Shown piece after piece: positions 11,187 to 21,960 of a stretch of DNA of 64,000 nucleotides (its first letter is position 1; each line of letters starts with the position of its first letter). The position numbers were made by a program, and so were the translations under genes. The stretch is taken from positions 14,674,317 to 14,738,316 of the forward strand of contig NC_084806.1 in assembly GCF_963583255.1 (NCBI RefSeq). The letters run 5' to 3'. Origin of the DNA: Pyrus communis. Its lineage: Eukaryota > Streptophyta > Magnoliopsida > Rosales > Rosaceae. The notes below the pieces were generated by a model that worked only from the letters and a program-made list of their open reading frames with translations, was not told the DNA's origin and made no database searches.

Positions 11187-11348
11187 TTTAGTAACACATT
11201 GGGATAGTGTCACACTAGGGTTTCGTAGCACATTGGGATAGTGTCACACTCTGGTTTAGTAGCACATTAGGATAGTGTCACACTAGGGTTTAGTAGCACA
11301 GTGTTATTCATGTAGATGGTTTAGTAGCACAATGGGATAGTGTCACAC
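11187..11348 (+). repeat. Tandem repeat, about 34 bp unit, five copies
   Basis: The unit TTTAGTAGCACATTGGGATA...GTGTCACACTAGGG recurs five times with small differences. The fourth unit is replaced partly by TGTTATTCATGTAGATGG, a phrase that also precedes the first unit at about 11170-11186. That suggests one round of longer duplication on top of the short array. Confidence 0.85.
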
Positions 11349-11639
11349 CACAAAGTTCATGATGAAGAGATTTTTTATTTGACGTCGCTTCACCTAAAGG
11401 TCACAAATCAACTCATTAGGTTATTAATGGATACTCATTAAGACTGATTTAGTTTAATTTCACCTTACATTATCGTCACCACTGCCTATCTCACCTCTAT
11501 ATTATAATGATATCAAATTAAATAGCTCTTAATGGGTACCCGTTAACAATCTAATGGATTGATTAGCCGCCTCTAACTTCACCAAGTAGCTAGAGTTGTC
11601 ATTACTTACAACTATAACACATACATACTTCTTTATTAA

Positions 11640-11792
11640 GGAAAACTAATGAAAATGGGCTTAAAAACTTTGAGTTTTAATCAAAATGACAAAAAAGTAT
11701 TGTACGTGTATAGTACCATGAGTGACTTTTTAGAGTGAAAATGTCATTTTCGTTAAAAGTAAACAATACCGGAAGTGTTTCATTAAAACTCC
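11640..11792. mobile_element. Short MITE-like repeat (about 153 bp)
   Basis: The ends are imperfect inverted repeats (GGAAAACTAATGAAAA left; complement of GGAGTTTTAATGAAAC right). The interior contains paired motifs (AACTTTGAGTTTTAATCAAA, AAATGTCATTTTCGTTAAA). It resembles a very common MITE that I associate with apple-tribe genomes; that is from memory and unverified. Target duplication unclear. Confidence 0.5.
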
Positions 11793-12369
11793 ATATTTAT
11801 TATATTGATCTTAAGTTTCAAATTAATCATTTATCATGTTATTTATACAGCCTACAAAATTACATGAATTAGTAACATGGTAACTGTACAAAGTTTCTGA
11901 AGATTCTCTTCGGCAATTTTGTACCTCAGCCATTCAACTTGTGGGACGTCCTGTTGACTCTTGGTATAACTACCCTAGTCAGTGAGACAAAGTAAGCCAG
12001 ATTTTTATGCATTTCACAACATAAAGCGTAACACAGTATCAAGGCATGCATGTGGACACAATTAAATATTCCGTCATATTTTGCAGGTGGTTCTGTACTG
12101 GTCCTTGCATACATGTTCACGAGCAGTATAAGAAGTCGATATTATGATGAGATCCCTGGTTGATCTCCGCGGCTCTGCCGACATGTTCTTCACAGCTTAG
12201 GGTATTGACAGAGATAAACAGAGATAAAATATAGTTGTTTTTCTTTATTTTTATACACGCACTAGTGTGGTGAAATTGAACTCAACACATTCGATACATA
12301 TGAAATATTTTTAACCAATTGAGTTACAAAATTTTTATAATATTATTATATATTGTCAAAATTTTAGAA
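11793..12369. other. Non-coding interval, no gene seen
   Basis: Between the short MITE and the truncated copia LTR there are only short unsupported frames and AT-rich sequence. Confidence 0.5.
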
Positions 12370-12529
12370 AGGCGAGCCTAATAGTTCAACAATAATATTG
12401 TTCCCAAGTTAACCATTTGTAGCTTAAGAGTTGTGAGATTTTTTCCTCAAGACCTTGGCATATTTAGGATAAAACTATTTGTATATAACTTGTAATATTT
12501 TGTCAAACCTCCAATGTGGGATTTCTGCA
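12370..12529 (-). repeat. Truncated 3' LTR of the copia element
   Basis: It shares TTTTGTCAAACCTCCAAT and flanking sequence with 19500-19638. Similarity fades below about 12370, so only the U3-side part of the LTR remains. Confidence 0.55.
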
Positions 12530-13059
12530 CTACCTCACATGGAACCATATCTTTAGTCGGCCACACGTGAAGAGAAACAGAAAGTATGCATTGGTGGTAA
12601 AACTCACAAAATCTCGGTGTGGTAAAACTCAAGGCATGGGGAAAACCCATAGACTAAGGAGAAAAGTGAGAAGTATGCATAATGTCCAAAACATACGTCA
12701 AAAATGACGAAAGTAGTGAACTCAACAGAGTATGATCATCCCAGGATGCATGGGTGTCTCGTCAAAACCTCGTTTGGTAGCAAAAACCCAGTGGGAAAAA
12801 TGCACCTAATCGTAGGAAAAAGAGTATATTAAGATCAAGTGAGTATGCTTTAGGATACTCCCTCTGAGTTAGACATAACTTCCAAATAAGAGAATTGCAA
12901 GTGATTCAACTTAGATAATTTACGCATACTGATTCCTTGGACGAGCTTCTGAAAAATAGACTTAGGCAATGACTTGGTGAAGAGATCGGCCAGGTTGTCC
13001 TGGCAACGGATTTGTTTGACTTCAATGTTCTGATGTTGTTATTGCTAGTGAGAGTAAAA

Positions 13060-13554
13060 AAACTTCGGCACTATATGCTTGGTTTTGTCTCCCTTGATGT
13101 ATCCATTCCTTAACTGCTCGATACATGTTGCATTGTCTTCAAAGATCGTCGTATGAAGGTCAACGATGAAAGTAAGACCACTAGTGCTTCGAATATGTTC
13201 CATAACTGCTTTCAGCCAAAAACACTCACGCGATGCTTCATGTAGGGCGAGAATCTCAGTATGGTTCTAAGAAGTCACAACTAGCGTTTGCTTGGTAGAC
13301 CTCCAAAATATAGCAGTGTCTCCAACGATAAAGACATAGCCCGTTTGAGAATGTGCCCAATATGGATTAGACAGATATCCAACATCTGTGTAACCAACAA
13401 GGCGAGAATCAATCTGAAAACCATAGGGGGAGGTAACACTCGAAGATTCACGAGTATAGAACAAGCCCAAATCCATCGTACCCTTGAGGTAGTGGAAAAT
13501 GTCTTTAACACCATTCCAGTGCCTGCGTGTGGGCGCATTGCTGTATCTAGCCAA
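13060..13554 (-). pseudogene. Copia RNase H domain
   Basis: The minus-strand frame encodes the copia C-terminal region: YSNAPTRRHWNGVKDIFHYL, then GYTDVGYLSNPYWAHSQTGY (RNase H first-aspartate region), then WRSTKQTLVVTS. A stop codon follows at about 13264-13266, and recognisable sequence continues past it to about 13060 (LHEASRECFWLKAV). RNase H removes the RNA strand after reverse transcription. The copy is broken. Confidence 0.8.
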
Positions 13555-13599
13555 AAGATTAATAGCGAAAGAGATGTCAGGTCTAGTGCATTAAGCTAA

Positions 13600-14640
13600 G
13601 TACAATAAAGCCCCAATTGCACATAGGTATGGAACTTCGGGTTCCAAAATCTCTTCCTCATCCTCCTTTGGATGGAAGGGATCTCGTTTAGCATTTAGAG
13701 TCCGGACGACCATAGGTGTACTCGAAGGCTTCGCTTTGTCCTCATTAAAATGTCGCAACAATTTTTGGGTGTAGTTCGATTAATGTACTAAGATTCCATC
13801 CGAACAATGCTCGATCTCCAGGCCAAGGCAATATCGAGTTTTCCCAAGATTTTTCATCTCGAATTCCAATTTCAAGTGTGTAGCAATTTCCTCAAGCTCT
13901 GTGGGAGTTCCACAGAGGTTCATGTCGTCAACATAAACTGCAACAATTGTAAATCCGGAATGTGGCTTCTTTATGAACACGCATGGGCATAATTCGTTAT
14001 TCACATAACCTTGACTTGTCAATTATTCACTCTGACGGTTATACCACATCCATCCGAATTGTTTCAATCCGTAGAGTGACCTCCTCAACCTAATTGAGAG
14101 AGTGTTTAGTGGTCTAGAATTATTTGAACCAGTCAATGAAAGTCCTTATGAAACTTTAATGTATATTTTCGTATCTAGATCCCCATTGAGATATGCGGTT
14201 ACCAAGTCCATCAGCTACATATTCAATTTTTTGGAAACTACTAAACTGATAAGGTAGCGGAACGTTATAACATCCATCACATAGGAATACGTCTTCTCCT
14301 AATCAATCCCAAGACGCTGAGAGAAGCCTTATGCTACGAGGCGTGCTTTGTTTCGCATTATTTCATTATTCTCATTACGCTTCCTCACGAAAACCCACTT
14401 GTAGCCAACAGGCTTCATGCGTGGTGGTGTAGGAACGATAAGCCCAAACACTTTACGTTTCGAAAGTGAATCGAGTTCGATCTGGATTTCTTATTTATAG
14501 TTTGACCAATCTGTTCTACGTTGACAATCATCAACGGAACGTGGTTCAATGTTATCGCTAAGCATGAAGTCAGTAGCTACTATGTACGCAAATGCATCAT
14601 CGACGATCATCTCATTCCGATATTATATAGTCGACCAAAA
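13600..14640 (-). pseudogene. Copia reverse transcriptase domain
   Basis: The frame at 13780-14022 contains the polymerase active-site box YVDD (AVYVDDMNLCGTP) followed by KNLGKTRYCLGLEIEH, diagnostic of copia RT. Upstream sequence (14030-14640) carries further RT similarity but is split by stops and frame changes. A stop also interrupts the thumb region near 13777. The polymerase cannot be made from this copy. Confidence 0.8.
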
Positions 14641-15039
14641 ATCTCACGATTCTCGGGAAGCTAGGTTGTCTCATCTAAGATATCGTCGTAATCTAGAATA
14701 ACCTCATGCGTTGGAACGGATGAGTGAGCGATGGTCGAATTCAAACTAGGGTCACTAGTTGGTGTTATTTTCCTCTTCCAGGGTTGTGAATCCTTTGAAC
14801 TAAGGGGTCTGGCCACGCTTTAGGGTCGGAGCAGATGATTGGCTAGCCACCAATGTACGAGAAAATGTGGAAGGTGTGGCCTCCCTACCTTCGGGGACGA
14901 TCTGGCCTTGCCAGGCGGGTTGTTGACGTACGCGGAGTACATCTATCCTTACAAGTGGGTTTGCAGCAGGTATATGTGATCTTGTCACCTTAGCTTGATC
15001 ATTAAAAATATCTGGCATGCTTTGAAGATTTATAATTCG
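14641..15039 (-). pseudogene. Copia pol linker between integrase and RT
   Basis: A 72-codon frame (14800-15018) and flanking broken sequence connect integrase to reverse transcriptase. It is Pro/Ser/Thr/Arg-rich without a recognisable domain, as usual for this variable linker. Confidence 0.5.
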
Positions 15040-16008
15040 TCACACATCAGTTTCAGACTGGGCAGTACGGGGATCTAACATAGTGGAAGCATACCACGAC
15101 AATTCGTGGTGTTCTCTAGGAATTTTAGCATGCTTATCTCCCCCTAACGATGGGAAGATTGTCTCATGAAAGTGATAATCCGCAAAACGTGAGGTAAAGA
15201 GATCTCCTGTCAAGAGTTCTAAATAGCAAACAATTGATGGTGAATCATAATCGACATAGATTCTCATTTTTCTCTGAGGACCTATTTTGGTACGTAGTGG
15301 CGGTGCTATTAGCACACAAATGGTGCACCCAAACACCCATAAATGCGAGATGTCAAGCTCATATCTAATAACCAACTGTAACGATGAATGAGGTTGGGTA
15401 GTGATGGGCCTCAGACGAACCAACATAGCTGCATGCAATATTGTATAGCCCCAGGTAGATATCGGCAGTTTGGTTCTTATAACCAAAGTCCAAGCTATCA
15501 ATTGAAGGTGCTTTATGAAAGCTTCTGCCAGGCCGTTTTGAGTGTGAACATGGGGTACATGATGTTCCACATCAATTCCTACTGACATGCAATAATCGTC
15601 AAAAGTCTGTGAAGTAAACTCTTTAGCGTTCTGCAGTCGAATCGACTTAATCGGATAATCAGGGTGGTCAGCCCTTAGCTAAATAATTTGTGCTAGGAGT
15701 TTAGCAAATGCAACATTGCGTGCGGACAACAGGCAAACATGTGACCATTGTGTCGATGCATCAACCAACATCATAAAGTATCTAAGTGGTCCGCATGTTG
15801 GTTGGATAGGTCCATAAATATCCCCTTGAATCCTTTGAAGAAATTTGGGGGGGGGGGGTCTTGAATGATTTTTCATAATCGAGAGTTGAGTATTCAACTT
15901 CCCCAGAGAACACGCTTTGCATGGCGGGAATCTAACATAGAAAGGTAACCGATGCCCATATGATGATTTGAGGATATGGCACACCATGTCACGTCCGGGA
16001 TGTTCCAA
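15040..16008 (-). pseudogene. Copia integrase (zinc-binding and DDE core)
   Basis: The upstream part (15679-16008) carries the end of the HHCC zinc-binding module (CKACSLGKL). It also holds the core starts GDIYGPI and LVDASTQW, which contain the first aspartates of the catalytic region. The downstream part (15040-15588) continues with PHVHTQNGLAEAFIK, which contains the catalytic glutamate, and then the conserved LHVFGCxxYV-like region (LWVFGCTICVLIAPP). A frame break lies at about 15590-15678. A G run at 15845-15854 sits inside the gene and probably shifts the frame in some reads. Confidence 0.8.
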
Positions 16009-16073
16009 ACGGTTATGCCAAAGCAGTAAAGTACTTTAGAAGTTAGGCATAGGGCCAGCCACATGATGGGCTT

Positions 16074-16440
16074 TTATCCCTCGAATGGTTGTGATGTGTA
16101 ACCCACTCGGGAAACGTTCCAACTTCTCGTGAATACACTTCTGGCCATATTCGTATGAAGTAATACAAAGAAATTCAGAACCATTAATACAAAGAAATTC
16201 AAAACCATATTCGCATGAATATCTCTAAAACTCAACAACGTTCTTTCGGAACGTGGAGAATAGAGTGCATCTTTAATGGTTAAGACTGTACCATTGGACA
16301 ACATGATACGTGCCTTTCCGCATCCTTCAATCAGGTTGGATGAGCCTGAAAGAGTTGTCAGATGTGCTTTCTTGGGTATTAAGTTAGTAAAATAATGTCG
16401 CTCACGCAAGATGGTATGCATGGTAGCACTATCAGCCAGA
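16074..16440 (-). pseudogene. Copia protease region
   Basis: The minus-strand frame crosses the retropepsin-like motif LADSATMHTIL at about 16400-16440, in which the canonical DSG reads DSA. It continues through LSNGTVLTIKDALYSPRSER, the standard copia protease tail. Loss of the glycine after the catalytic Asp-Ser would be expected to impair activity. An internal duplication (two copies of a short phrase around 16155-16210, giving MVLNFFVL twice) shows local slippage. Confidence 0.75.
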
Positions 16441-16716
16441 CAATTAACTTACCCATTAGACATACCTAAAAATAAATTGATTTAATTGGTCACATGCATA
16501 AATATAATTCCATTCATTCAATTAAGCAATTCGAGAAATAATAACCATCAAATAATAATCCATAATTGAAAACAAACCAAAACCAAACAAATTATTCTAA
16601 AAACTTAGAAAAATTGTTCAAAATTAAACCATAAACCTAAAAAAATAGGGGAGAGGGGCCGGGCACTCCTTGTGGGTTCGGCCACTAGGGGTAAACACCT
16701 TAAAAACATAACTAAT

Positions 16717-16991
16717 TTATCCTTCCATAGGCGTTAACACCTCATGAAAATCTGATATCTCCACTAATGTAGTAGCATCTTTCGAATGTTCCACATGTGC
16801 AAAGTTAGCCTCACAACAGGAATGATACTTGACAATAGCCTCAGGGTTAGCTCGGCATACGCGTGACCAATGATCCTTTGATCCATAACGATAACACATA
16901 TCCATTTCAGTAGAAGCTGATTGAGCGGAGCTTTTCCCTTCTTCTTGAAGTTCGGGGCCTTAGGGGCAGGGGGTGGATGTTGTTGGGTCAC
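16717..16991 (-). pseudogene. Copia gag zinc knuckle region
   Basis: The frame encodes CYRYGSKDHWSRVCRA, a CCHC nucleic-acid-binding knuckle in which the second cysteine has become tyrosine. Two overlapping frames cover the same region, a sign of a frameshift. The knuckle packages template RNA in functional elements. Confidence 0.75.
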
Positions 16992-17131
16992 ATTTCCTCC
17001 CTTGGGGCTGACACTCTATTGACCTTGGGCTCGTGGTTGGGCTTCATGCCCATTGCCATGACATTTTTTTGTCATTTGTGGCTACTAGAATTAATCACAT
17101 GCGCTTGAAACATAGTATTCGAGCCAGTCGG

Positions 17132-17767
17132 TCAAGCTTGATGATTCTTTATCAAAAGATGGTTCTGCTTTTCAGTGAGAAGTAGTACAGAGATCAAATC
17201 CGAAAATTTGGTGAATTTATGTGCCATATATTGTTGCTGCAGGACAATATTGATGGCATGGAAGGTCGAATAGGTCTTTTCCAGAAGATCTGATTCAGTT
17301 GGTTCGACTTTACAAAATTTCAGCAGTGATCGAATTCTACAAACTTCAGAGTTGTATTCATTCACGAACTTAGAGTCTTGGAAGCGAAGATGCTGCCAGT
17401 CGTGTCTTGCTTCAAGCAAGTATATGTTTTTCTAGTGATCCAAACTGTCGACCAGAGTACGCCAGATGGTGCGTGGGTCCTCCTCAACAAGGTACTTGAT
17501 CTACAAAGCATTATGAATGTGTCTTCGAATGAAGATCATTGCAATAACTTTCTGAGCTTCGCCGATAGGTTTGTTGTCGGTAAGTGCCTTGATGGTGGCT
17601 CTAATGCCCTTTGCGGTGAGATGGTGCTTCACGTCTTGAATCTTCTTCAAGTAGTTTCTTTCGGAGACTTCCAGAGCGGTAAAATCGAGTTTGTTCAAGT
17701 TCGACATGTCCGTAAAGTAGAGGATACAAAACAAAAGGTGATTAGTCATAAGATGATCCATAGACAT
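17132..17767 (-). pseudogene. Copia gag (UBN2-type)
   Basis: The N-terminal frame (17501-17767) contains DMSNLNKLDFTALEV and NYLKKIQDVKHHL, typical of plant copia gag. The next frame (17132-17419) encodes ARHDWQHLRFQDSKFVNEYN and following helices. They are separated by about 80 bases of broken sequence, so gag is not translatable as a unit. Confidence 0.75.
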
Positions 17768-19175
17768 ATATCGTAGAACATTTCTGGTTCTATAGACATG
17801 TATTGGTTTAATTTATGCATGCAAACTACAGGTTTCATGTGGTAAGTTTTGATTGAAAACTTCGGGTTTCAAAGGCATTAAATATGAAACTACAGGTTCA
17901 ATTTAGTTTTATGAACGATTAGTTCTTAAAGGAAAGGTTCTTGCAAGAAACACAGAATGCAATATGTTGATTTAAGTGTAATGGATTTGAGGTTCTTTGG
18001 GAACTCAAGTATGAGAGCTTCGTTACTACAAAACTGTGTTAATGGTTCAAAGTATAAAAATAAATTATTGAATCGTTAATGTCCAAATGTGATCTTCAGG
18101 TCAATAATTTTGGATTCATTATCAAATTAATGGACTGCATGTTAATTTTAATTAATTACCTAAATCGGGACCAAACGGGGTCTATTGTGGAAGCAAAATA
18201 ATATGGGAGAGGGGACCTGCAGGTTCGGTTGCAAGCATATGGGCTTTGAGGAAGGCTGCAGGCCTCAGGCCGAGAGGGTGTGGAGAGCTTAGCAGTTAAG
18301 GCAAGCTTTGGGTCGAAATTGGGACACGGGGCAGGCCCAGCAAAAGCTGGCCTTTAAATTGATCTGGGGAAACTCAGCAAGGTTGGGTTTCATGTTTTGG
18401 GTTCGGGGTAAATTAAGCCCGGCATCATAAGGCTGCTGGCAAGCGGGCCAAGATTGGGATGAAGCCAGGTGAGCATATGGACTGCTTTAGGTGAGTCGGG
18501 TCATGGGCAACAAAGAAGCCCAGCAACTCTAGGCTGTTAGGCTAAATGACTCGAGACAACGGGCCAAGAAAAAGTTTGTAGGTTTTCTTGGTTGGGCTTA
18601 GGGACTGCAGGCCCTATAAAACTGAGTAGGCCGAAAGCTTAGGGTTTGGGCCAATGTAGCAATGCCCAAAGGGCTGCTGCCGTAAGGTCTAAGGTGTCAA
18701 ACGACACCGTGCTATGTCATGCTCCACACGGCTGGGCTTCAGGTCAGCGGCGGTGGCTCGACGGAGCCACAGTGGTGGTACGGCGGCTAAACCGCATGGT
18801 TCCCAATAAGTTTTAATTTTTTTTTTTCTTTTGACATTCCTAGGGTTTCAAAAACCCGAAATTGCTTCTAATTTATTAATATGCTTGGACTCATAATTCC
18901 ACATAGCAATTTAATTGCGTAATGTATGAAACAAACATATATTGACAAATATATAAACATATACCATATATCGTATCGCAAGGAAAATATAAAAATAGAA
19001 GGGTTCATGCATCATAGGGAATGTTTTCATGCTTCGTGGACGTTTCAAATATCTTCCTTTATTTTAAGCGTACCTGATTGGCAGAAAGCAAAGAAGAGCC
19101 TCTGAATTTTGTGGAAGATAGCCTCCTCCTACGTTTCGTCAAATCCTCAGCTTCTGGTAAGAGCGTGCTGCTAAC
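17768..19175 (-). other. Long leader between copia 5' LTR and gag
   Basis: No coding similarity. The interval is unusually long for a copia leader (about 1.4 kb) and has a GC-richer block at 18170-18810 with repeated GGGCC/GGCTGCAGG phrases. It may include an insertion or an intron-like leader. No transposon ends are visible. Confidence 0.4.
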
Positions 19176-19179
19176 GTGT

Positions 19180-19638
19180 CTAAGGGATTAAACAGAGAGG
19201 GGGCCGATGGTAGCAAGAAGGAAGAGAGAGATTTAATTGTGAGGTGTGTGTTGTATCACCCTCATTGTGCCTTTATTTATAATAGTATGATAGGCAAAAA
19301 CCTTACCCTTTTAGGATTACAACTCTTAATAGGTAATCAACTTCTAATAGGAATATAAGAGATATTCCTAGATCTACTAGGATTTACACAATCACATTCC
19401 TATTCTAAATATGACTGCAACACAAACCAAATATTTGGGCCTAGAAAAACAACTCTAATATCATATTAAAGTTTCAGAGAGATGAGTAGAATGGCCCTAC
19501 ATCAATATTGACTCTAACTTAACCACTTGTTGTTCAATAGGTGTGAGGTCTTATCCTAAAAGACTTTAATGTAAAATGAAATCATTTGTATATAATCATA
19601 ATATGTTTTGTCAAACCTCCAATTCGTGATTTCCAACA
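19180..19638 (-). repeat. 5' LTR of the copia element
   Basis: On the minus strand the LTR begins TGTTGGAAATCACG at 19638. It contains a TATAAAT promoter motif at 19275-19281 and ends near 19180. The phrase ACACGTTAGCAGCACGC follows, where a primer-binding site is expected. Confidence 0.6.
19275..19281 (-). promoter_or_regulatory. LTR TATA box
   Basis: TATAAAT on the minus strand in the copia 5' LTR, about 95 bases before the LTR end, where the retrotransposon promoter is expected. Confidence 0.5.
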
Positions 19639-19984
19639 TATAGTCCGATACATCAAAGATTTCCACCATGTAACTAAGAAGAAAAATAATGCATTAGCTA
19701 TTAATTGGACGACATACCACACACAAGTTTACCATAATATACTAAAAATTTTAAGTACATCCATATATAAAGCCAATGGAAAGGTGAATAGTGATTTTGG
19801 TGTTGCCATGCTTCAACAAAAATATTTGGAAAAAATGCCCCGAAGGCATAAAACTTGAAAGGCATCCCAAAATAATGCTTCAAATAAAGCAAGGGCATTT
19901 TTGTCATTTTAATAGTAATTTTTTTTATAATTAAAATTTTTTTGTGCTTTTTTTAATTTTTAATTTTTTTTAATTAGTGTCTCA
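19639..19984. other. Interval between copia element and SINE-tail array
   Basis: No gene. From about 19860 (GGCATCCCAAAATAATG) the sequence matches 21444 onward on the far side of the Cassandra insertion, so this is the left part of a duplicated segment. Confidence 0.5.
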
Positions 19985-20580
19985 CAATAAGTTAGTAATA
20001 ATGTGATTCAATTTTTCTATTTTTAAACACATTCAAAACATCTTAAGAGGTGTGTAATGCTGGTTATGAAAAAAGGTCTTTCGCGGATAATAATATGATT
20101 AAATTAGTTGTCAATTTTTCTTTTTTTAACAAACGATATTATCTATACTAAGGGGGAGGGGGTGGACTTAGTCTCACAATGGGCTTGCAATAATGTGATT
20201 AAATTAGTTGTCAAATGATTTTTTTTTTTTTTTTTTTTAACAAACGATATTATCTATACTAAGGGGAGAGGGTGGGCTTAGCCCCACAATGGACTAGCAA
20301 TAATGTGATTCAATCAATTGTTCATTAAATATTATTTTCTCTATTTTTAAACATGTTCAAAACATCTAAAGAGGAGTGTAATGCTGGTTATAAAAAAGGT
20401 CTTTCGCACGCGGATAATAATATGATTAAATTAGTTGTCAAATGATTGTTTTTTTTTTTTTAACAAACGATATTATCTACACTTAGGGGGAGGAGGTAGG
20501 CTTACCCTCACAATGGGCTAGCAATAATATGATTCAATCAATTGTTTATTAAATATTATTTTCTCTATTCTTATCGTAAA
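19985..20580. repeat. Tandem units containing SINE 3' tails (left of Cassandra)
   Basis: Three minus-strand SINE-tail copies (AACAAACGATATTATCTA... ending GCAATAATGTGATT) lie at about 20138-20203, 20238-20306 and 20460-20530. They are separated by a shared spacer with AACATCTTAAGAGG-like and GGTTATAAAAAAGGTC-like phrases. Units are about 220-330 bp. The spacer is not part of the SINE, so a composite unit was amplified. Confidence 0.75.
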
Positions 20581-20738
20581 TTCTATAGAGACCTATTTTA
20601 TTATGTGAATTCAGCTGTTTTAATTGGTTTATGAGAGGTTTATTCTAGCATGATCTAAGATTATTCATTTACTTCAAATATTTGACTTTCCATATGTCAA
20701 TTTACGCATATAAATACATTTAAAACGTGTAAGTCGTG

Positions 20739-21033
20739 TGTAACATCCCACATCGCCCAGGGGAGTGAATCATGTAAGCCTTATATGTATATTCCTATCT
20801 CTACCTAGCACGAGGCCTTTTGGGAGCTCACTGGTTTCGGGTTCCATTGGAACTCCAAAGTTAAGCGAGTTGGAGGCAAGAGCATTCCCATGATGGGTGA
20901 CCCACTAGGAAGTTCTCGTGTGAGTTCCCAGAAACAAAATCGTGAAGGCGTGGTTGGGGCCCAAAGCAGATAATATCCTGCTACGGTGGAGTCGAGCCCG
21001 GGATGTGGTGGGGGCCCGGGCCGGGATGTGACA
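20739..21033 (+). repeat. Cassandra 5' LTR with 5S rRNA-like domain
   Basis: About 20841-20935 resembles 5S rRNA: AACTCCAAAGTTAAGCG (A-box region), GAGAGCATT-like intermediate element, TGATGGGTGACCC (C box) and GAAGTTCTCGTG. It is not a true 5S gene because both ends and several paired bases differ. Known Cassandra LTRs are transcribed by RNA polymerase III through this domain. Confidence 0.9.
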
Positions 21034-21036
21034 ATT

Positions 21037-21048
21037 TGGTATCAGAGC
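21037..21048 (+). other. Cassandra primer-binding site
   Basis: TGGTATCAGAGC lies three bases after the 5' LTR and is complementary to initiator methionine tRNA. Confidence 0.9.
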
Positions 21049-21090
21049 CTAACCCTAGCCGTGGTGTGCCGACGAGGACGTCGAGTCCCT

Positions 21091-21103
21091 AAGGGGGGTG
21101 GAT
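21091..21103 (+). other. Cassandra polypurine tract
   Basis: AAGGGGGGTGGAT directly precedes the 3' LTR, as needed for plus-strand priming. Confidence 0.8.
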
Positions 21104-21398
21104 TGTAACATCTCATATCGCCCAAGGGAGTGAATCTTGTAAGTCATATATGTATATTCTCATCTCTACCTAGCATAAGGCCTTTTGGGATCTCACTGGT
21201 TTCGAGTTCCATCGAAACTCCGAAGTTAAGCGAGTTGGGGGTGAGAGCATTCCCATGATAGGTGACCCACTGGGAAGTTCTCGTGTGAGTTCCCAGAAAC
21301 AAAACCGTGAAGGCGTGGTCGGGGCCCAAAGCGGACAATATCGTGCTACGATGGAGTTGAACCCGAGACGTGGTGGGGGCCCGGGGCGAGATGTGACA
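21104..21398 (+). repeat. Cassandra 3' LTR with 5S rRNA-like domain
   Basis: Same length as the 5' LTR with scattered differences, mostly transitions. The 5S-like domain is at about 21206-21300 (AACTCCGAAGTTAAGCG, TGATAGGTGACCC). Confidence 0.9.
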
Positions 21399-21439
21399 TC
21401 GCGCGTAGCACGCCATGATTTAAAAAATATCTTATGTAC

Positions 21440-21960
21440 ACACTGCATCCCAAAATAATGTATCAAATAAGACAGGGGCATTTTCATCATTTTAACAGTA
21501 TTTTTTTTATAATTAATTTTTTTATGTTGTTGTTTTTTTTTTTAATTTTATTTATTAGTGTCTCATAATAGGCTAGTAATAATGTGATTCAATTTCTCTA
21601 TTTTTAAATACATTCAAAACATCTTAAGAGGCGTGTAATGCTGGTTATAAAAAAGGGTCTTTAACGGATAATAATGTGATTAAATTAGTTGTCAATTTTT
21701 TTTTTTTTTAACAAACGATATTATTTATACTAAAGGGAAGAGGGGTTGGGCTTAGCCTCACAATAGGCTAGCAATAATGTGATTAAATTAGTTGTCAAAT
21801 GATTGTTTTATTTTCTTTTATTTTTTTTTAACAAATGATGTTATCTATACTAAGGGAGAAGGGGGGGATTAGCCTCACAATAGGGTAGTAATAATGTGAT
21901 TCAATGAGTTGTTCATTCAATATTATTTTCTCCATTTTTCTATATGTTATACATAGCAGG
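21440..21960. repeat. Tandem units containing SINE 3' tails (right of Cassandra)
   Basis: The segment from CATCCCAAAATAATG at about 21447 repeats the order seen at 19860-20330. Two SINE-tail copies lie at about 21709-21783 and 21829-21903. It is the right-hand duplicate of the array, so the Cassandra insertion lies between duplicated arms. Confidence 0.75.

Larger units (their letters stand above)
12370..19638 (-). mobile_element. Degenerate Ty1/copia retrotransposon, minus strand
   Basis: Reading the minus strand from 19638 downward gives a 5' LTR starting TGTTGGAAATC, a long leader, gag, zinc knuckle, protease, integrase, reverse transcriptase and RNase H. This is the copia gene order (integrase before RT). 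After RNase H comes a typical 3' non-coding stretch (complement of CCCAGTGGGAAAAA at 12789). Sequence at 12370-12529 then matches the first 170 or so bases of the 5' LTR (shared TTTTGTCAAACCTCCAAT), so the 3' LTR is truncated. All reading frames are broken by stops and shifts, indicating an old, inactive copy. Confidence 0.8.
20739..21398 (+). mobile_element. Complete Cassandra TRIM retrotransposon
   Basis: Two 295 bp LTRs (20739-21033 and 21104-21398) begin TGTAACATC and end TGTGACA. Each carries a stretch closely similar to plant 5S rRNA, the hallmark of the Cassandra family. The 70 bp interior holds only a primer-binding site (21037-21048, TGGTATCAGAGC) and a purine tract (21091-21103). 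Flanks show TCGTG on the left and TCGCG on the right, a 5 bp target duplication with one transition. The element is non-coding and depends on other retrotransposons for movement. Confidence 0.93.

Noticed and set aside
11187..11348. CRISPR-like array
   Set aside because: Units are contiguous with no unique spacers, and the genome is a plant nuclear one.
20841..20935. 5S rRNA gene
   Set aside because: The 5S-like stretch is inside both LTRs of a Cassandra element and lacks proper 5S ends.
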